A stretch of DNA of 64,000 nt, from positions 248,001 through 312,000 of the forward strand of contig NZ_VZOV01000002.1 in assembly GCF_008801915.1 (NCBI RefSeq), read 5' to 3'. This document shows positions 54,967-64,000 of the stretch, one piece after another; position 1 is the first letter of the stretch, and each line of letters starts with the position of its first letter. The stretch comes from Cupriavidus gilardii (GTDB taxonomy: Bacteria > Pseudomonadota > Gammaproteobacteria > Burkholderiales > Burkholderiaceae). The translations under genes and the position numbers were made by a program. The notes under the pieces were generated by a model. That model saw only the letters and a list, made by a program, of their open reading frames with translations. It did no database searches and had not been told where the DNA came from.

Positions 54967-55398
54967 TCAGCCGCTGGCGCGAGACACCAGCGCGCCGACC
55001 GCGTCGGCCGGCAGCGGTCCGTGGCAGCCGCGTTCGCCGCCGCGCCGTTGGGTCACCAGCCAGACCCGGCCGGGCTGACCGGTCGGACGCAGCAGCCAGG
55101 CATCGCCGCGCGCGGCGCCCGGCAACTCCTCGAGCACGCCGCTGCGCTCGGACTGCAGCATCGTGGCGCAGTCGCGCGCGGAGGCGGCCGTGGCGGCCAG
55201 GAAATCCGCATTGGTCAGCACCTCGGCCAGCGTGGTGTCCGGCGCGCGCAGAAACGCGTCGATATCGAATTGCCGGCTCGGGGCCGCATTCCTGCCACCG
55301 GTGCATGCGCCCAGTGCCAGCAGCGTGGCCAGCGCCGGGCCGATCGCCAGACGCCCCCCCAATCGCAGCGCCGTGTGGCGCGAGGTGGCCGGCCTCAT
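54967..55398 (-). CDS. Putative lipoprotein coupled to lolA
   Basis: 143 residues with a lipobox LGAC (Cys32) after a hydrophobic segment ([11 protein letters not shown]). The mature part ([19 protein letters not shown]) is not recognised. Its start overlaps the lolA stop (ATGA), so it is translated with the lipoprotein carrier LolA. It could be a LolA partner or client, but is not clearly LolB. Confidence 0.6.
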   Translation of the reverse strand: MRPATSRHTALRLGGRLAIGPALATLLALGACTGGRNAAPSRQFDIDAFLRAPDTTLAEVLTNADFLAATAASARDCATMLQSERSGVLEELPGAARGDAWLLRPTGQPGRVWLVTQRRGGERGCHGPLPADAVGALVSRASG

Positions 55399-56051
55399 TG
55401 GCGGATCACGTCGGCGCCCTTGGGGACGCTGAAGCGGAAGGTGTCGGCCGGCAGCGACGGGTTCTTCTGCATCGCGCTGAAGGTCAGCAGCGTGGTGTTG
55501 CCGAACGCGTCGCGCAGCTCCATCGCTTCCAGGTTGCCGCCCTTGAAGCCGATGCCGATCCGCTCGAACTGGGTGTCCTTGGCCTTGGGCGTCAGCTCCA
55601 GCCATTCGACGCCGTCGCGGGTCGGGCCGTCCTTGACGACGAAGCTCTTCTCCAGGTCGTTGCTGCCGAACAGGATTGCCGCTGGGCTCGAGCCCAGCGC
55701 GGCGTCGAGCTTGCGCTCGGTGACCTGGTTCAGGTCCTTGTCGTAGATGTAGAGCGTCTGTCCATCGGCCTGCAGCAGTTGCTCGTAGGGCTTGGTATAG
55801 CGCCACGCGAATTTGCCGGGACGGGAGAACACGAAGGTGCCGCTCGAGGTGCCGGTGATGCGCATCGCCTCTCCCGTGCCCTTGACCTGGCGCTGCGTGA
55901 ATTCGCCGCGTGCGCTCTTGACGGTAGTGACGAAGGTTTTCAGCTGATCGGTGGCGGCGGCTTGCGCGGTGGCCGGGGCCAGCGCGGCCCAGCCCAGGGT
56001 GGCGGCAGTGCCGACGGCGGCAAGTGCGGACGCCAGTACGCGATTAGGCAT
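55395..56051 (-). CDS. lolA: Outer-membrane lipoprotein carrier LolA
   Basis: Periplasmic chaperone that carries lipoproteins from the LolCDE complex to the outer membrane. 218 residues: signal peptide ending TAQA near residue 31, then [30 protein letters not shown] and [18 protein letters not shown], all LolA hallmarks. ATG 56051 opens the signal peptide. It follows ftsK, the usual arrangement in this order of bacteria. Confidence 0.93.
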   Translation of the reverse strand: MPNRVLASALAAVGTAATLGWAALAPATAQAAATDQLKTFVTTVKSARGEFTQRQVKGTGEAMRITGTSSGTFVFSRPGKFAWRYTKPYEQLLQADGQTLYIYDKDLNQVTERKLDAALGSSPAAILFGSNDLEKSFVVKDGPTRDGVEWLELTPKAKDTQFERIGIGFKGGNLEAMELRDAFGNTTLLTFSAMQKNPSLPADTFRFSVPKGADVIRQ

Positions 56052-56184
56052 GCAATCGATCCTTGTTTTGGGTAAGTGTCCGGTTAGAGCCGGGGAGCGG
56101 CGCCGGATTCCGTCCGCGGGCGTCAGCAAGCGTGACACGCGTAACGGCATATTACCGGGCATGAGCCGGGCCGCCCGGCGCGCG

Positions 56185-59638
<3,454 letters not shown>

Positions 59639-59677
59639 GTTTCGCTGCTCGCCTGCGGCGAGCGGCCCTCTCCCCGG

Positions 59678-59840
59678 CCCCTCTCCCGCAGGTGGGAGAG
59701 GGGCATGCCGACGCCTCGGCTGCCCTCGGTTTTTTCCCTCTGTCCCCTCCCTCTCTTGCGGGAGAGGAATCACCGGCGCCTCGACTGTCCGTGGGTTTTC
59801 TCCCTTCTCCCGCAGGCGGCAGAGGGGCCGGGGGAGAAGG
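59678..59840. repeat. Second cluster of CCCCTCTCCC palindromes
   Basis: Same family as at 9.4-9.6 kb. 59678-59703 has 10-bp arms CCCCTCTCCC / GGGAGAGGGG. A shorter copy centres at 59757. 59803-59840 has outer arms CCTTCTCCC / GGGAGAAGG. They fill the 304-bp gap between trxB and the Smr gene, which otherwise holds nothing recognisable. Confidence 0.65.
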
Positions 59841-59942
59841 ATTCCCACCGCTGCGCCCGCGCCACCTTCTGCCGCCGATCGTGTTACCTTGCCGGTTTCA
59901 CGGTCTTGCCCGCCGCCACGCGGCGGTGCCGCTTTTCCCATC

Positions 59943-60641
59943 ATGAAGCACGGTGCCAGCAAATCCGGCCGCCCTGCCGGTTCCTCCCCCACTCCCGCCC
60001 GTACCCGCCTTGGCCTCGACGACCTGGCACGGCTGCGCGACCAGATGAAGGCCGACGCCGAGCGCCGCGAGGCCGAGCGCCTGGCCGCCGAGGAAGCCGC
60101 GCGCCAGGCGGCGCTGGAAGCCAATGTGTTCCGCAACAGCATCGGCAATGTCCAGACATTGCGCGATCGCAACCGCGTGACGCCGCCCGCGCGGCGGCCC
60201 GAGCCGGTGCCGGTGCAAACCCGGCTCGACGACCAGGCGGTGCTGGCGGCCTCGCTATCGGATCAGTTCGATGTGGAAAACCTGCTGGAGACCGACGACA
60301 CGCTGTCGTTCCGCCGTCCCGGCATCGGCAACGACGTGATCCGCAAGCTGCGGCGCGGCGAATGGGTGCCGCAGGACCGCATCGATCTGCATGGATTGCG
60401 GCGCGACGAGGCACGGGAGGCGCTGGCCGAATTCCTGCGCCGATGCGTGCGGCGCGGCGTGCGCTGCGTGCGCGTGATCCACGGCAAGGGCAACGGCTCG
60501 CCCGACAAGCAACCGGTGCTCAAGGGCAAGGTGCGCAGCTGGCTGGTGCAGAAGGAGGAAGTGCTGGCCTTCGTGGAGGCGCGGGGCGCCGAGGGCGGCT
60601 CGGGGGCCTTGATGGTGTTGCTGCGTCAGCCGTACGCTTGA
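59943..60641 (+). CDS. Smr/MutS2-domain nuclease-like protein
   Basis: 232 residues. A basic N-terminal half with a charged helix (KADAERREAERLAAEEAARQ) precedes a C-terminal Smr domain: DRIDLHGLRRDEAREALAEF (the DLHG motif) and VRVIHGKGNGSPDKQPVLK (HGKG). Small Smr proteins nick RNA or DNA; this is an SmrA-type stand-alone protein. ATG 59943 opens the conserved protein. Follows trxB after the repeat cluster. Confidence 0.88.
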   Translation: MKHGASKSGRPAGSSPTPARTRLGLDDLARLRDQMKADAERREAERLAAEEAARQAALEANVFRNSIGNVQTLRDRNRVTPPARRPEPVPVQTRLDDQAVLAASLSDQFDVENLLETDDTLSFRRPGIGNDVIRKLRRGEWVPQDRIDLHGLRRDEAREALAEFLRRCVRRGVRCVRVIHGKGNGSPDKQPVLKGKVRSWLVQKEEVLAFVEARGAEGGSGALMVLLRQPYA

Positions 60642-60649
60642 CGGCTGTG

Positions 60650-60676
60650 GCCCCCTCCCCCGGGCGGGAGAGGGGC
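60650..60676. repeat. Palindrome of the CCCCTCTCCC family
   Basis: Near-perfect palindrome CCCCCTCCCCCG / CGGGAGAGGGG with one mismatch, between the convergent Smr and glnB stop codons. Confidence 0.55.
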
Positions 60677-60690
60677 AAAACCGGGCGGCC

Positions 60691-61068
<378 letters not shown>

Positions 61069-61110
61069 CTAGCCCGCGCGGCGCGATGACGCGCCAAAGC
61101 GGGTTGGGGA

Positions 61111-63228
<2,118 letters not shown>

Positions 63229-63377
63229 CTTGAACACCCTTGTTGTGCGCAGGGCCGCATGGTGCCGGACCGATGCCAGGCGCGGCCACAGGCGATAATG
63301 CGAGTCGGCACCTGCCCCGCAACCACCCGCATCACCCCTTCTGGCCGGAGGTCCCTCGGGCCTCGGCAAGGCACATC

Positions 63378-64000
63378 GTGAAAGCAAGCAAGTCCATGCC
63401 ATCCCACGCAGGCCGCGCCGCCATGCCGGCGGAGCGACCCGAGAATTATCGCACGCGTATCGTCGAGAACCTGGCCGACCTCTCGCCGGTGGAGTGGGAC
63501 GGCCTGCTGGCGCGGCAGCCCGGCCGCACGCCGTTCCTGCGCCATGCCTTCCTGCATGCGCTGCATGCGAGCGGCAGCGCCAGCGACGACACCGGCTGGA
63601 GCCCGCGCCATCTGACGTTGTGGAAGGAAACCGCCGACGGCGAGCGCCTGGCCGCGGCGATGCCGCTCTACGCCAAGGCGCACTCGTACGGCGAGTATGT
63701 GTTCGACTGGGCCTGGGCCGATGCCTATGCGCAGAATGGCCTGGAGTACTACCCGAAGTGGCTGTCGGCGATTCCGTTCACGCCGGTGCAAGGCACGCGC
63801 CTGCTGGCCGAGAACGCGCTGGCGCGCGAACTGTTGCTGCAGGTCGCGCTGACGCTGGCCGAGCAGAGCCAGCTGTCCTCCCTGCATGTGCTGTTTCCCG
63901 ACGACGCCGAGGCCAAGCTGATGCAGCAGGCCGGCATGATGATGCGCCACGGCGTGCAGTTCCACTGGACCAATCCCGGCTATCCGGATTTCGACGCGTT
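63378..64000 (+). CDS. FemAB/GNAT-like protein (COG3146 type), cut by window end
   Basis: Partial frame that runs off the right edge. The visible part contains [40 protein letters not shown] and [10 protein letters not shown], matching the COG3146 family of predicted N-acyltransferases. GTG 63378 has AAGG six bases upstream; ATG 63396 and ATG 63423 are alternatives. A possible -10 GATAAT lies at 63293. Divergent from nadE. Its activity is unknown. Confidence 0.75.
   Translation, partial: MKASKSMPSHAGRAAMPAERPENYRTRIVENLADLSPVEWDGLLARQPGRTPFLRHAFLHALHASGSASDDTGWSPRHLTLWKETADGERLAAAMPLYAKAHSYGEYVFDWAWADAYAQNGLEYYPKWLSAIPFTPVQGTRLLAENALARELLLQVALTLAEQSQLSSLHVLFPDDAEAKLMQQAGMMMRHGVQFHWTNPGYPDFDA

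Overview
This is a 64 kb, GC-rich, gene-dense stretch of bacterial chromosome (about two thirds G+C by eye). It has about 50 protein genes, two tRNA genes and mostly short intergenic gaps. Gene content points to a betaproteobacterium of the order Burkholderiales (Burkholderiaceae or Alcaligenaceae). The trxB/ftsK/lolA/rarA/serS neighbourhood, the nadE-glnB pair, paired cyanophycin synthetases with their DUF1854 and ABC-transporter partners, and parE-parC side by side all fit that group. I cannot name the genus from sequence alone.

Layout. 0-9.4 kb: an ArgO/LysE exporter, a beta-carbonic anhydrase with a SulP transporter (probable bicarbonate uptake), topoisomerase IV (parE-parC, minus strand), an MFS transporter and a coupled 43-residue membrane protein. 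9.4-16.9 kb: a cluster of GC-rich palindromic repeats, the ABC-F ATPase Uup, the CreB/CreC two-component system without creD, an FAD-dependent oxidoreductase and a BenE-type benzoate permease. 16.9-20.6 kb: a 5'-truncated brnT toxin remnant, an intact brnA antitoxin gene, an ANT(6)-like nucleotidyltransferase, and a Ktr-type potassium uptake pair. 20.6-25.2 kb: a low-complexity exported protein, tRNA-Arg(CCU), a 1 kb region with no credible gene that holds a promoter/terminator pair for a possible small RNA, the RNA helicase RhlE with a long leader, and an RcnB-like exported protein.

25.3-33.8 kb is a divergent cyanophycin locus: DUF1854 protein and a zinc-ribbon ABC exporter on the minus strand, two tandem cyanophycin synthetase paralogues on the plus strand. 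33.9-38.3 kb: cystine-type ABC uptake genes (permease and binding protein, no ATPase), a PaeA-type CNNM/CBS membrane protein, and a PAP2 phosphatase that overlaps paeA tail to tail. 38.5-42.0 kb: a subtilisin-like protease whose stop codon overlaps the start of a ComEC-like metallo-beta-lactamase-fold protein. 42.0-46.8 kb: a LysR regulator, a DadA-like dehydrogenase, a GltI-like binding protein, an Rpn-family nuclease and tRNA-Ser(CGA).

46.9-64 kb is mostly housekeeping: serS, rarA, an iron(III) ABC system (fbpC, fbpB, fbpA) that encloses a HEAT-repeat gene, lolA plus a coupled lipoprotein, ftsK, trxB, an Smr-domain protein, glnB, nadE and the start of a FemAB/GNAT-like gene cut by the window edge. 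Iron-transport genes on both arms carry a shared ATAATGATTC motif resembling a Fur site.

The best candidates for something undescribed are the protease/metallo-hydrolase pair (38.5-42.0 kb), the truncated toxin-antitoxin plus nucleotidyltransferase cluster (17.0-18.4 kb), the possible small RNA at 21.9-22.2 kb, and the diverged first cyanophycin synthetase. All functions are read from sequence and family knowledge; no searches were run.
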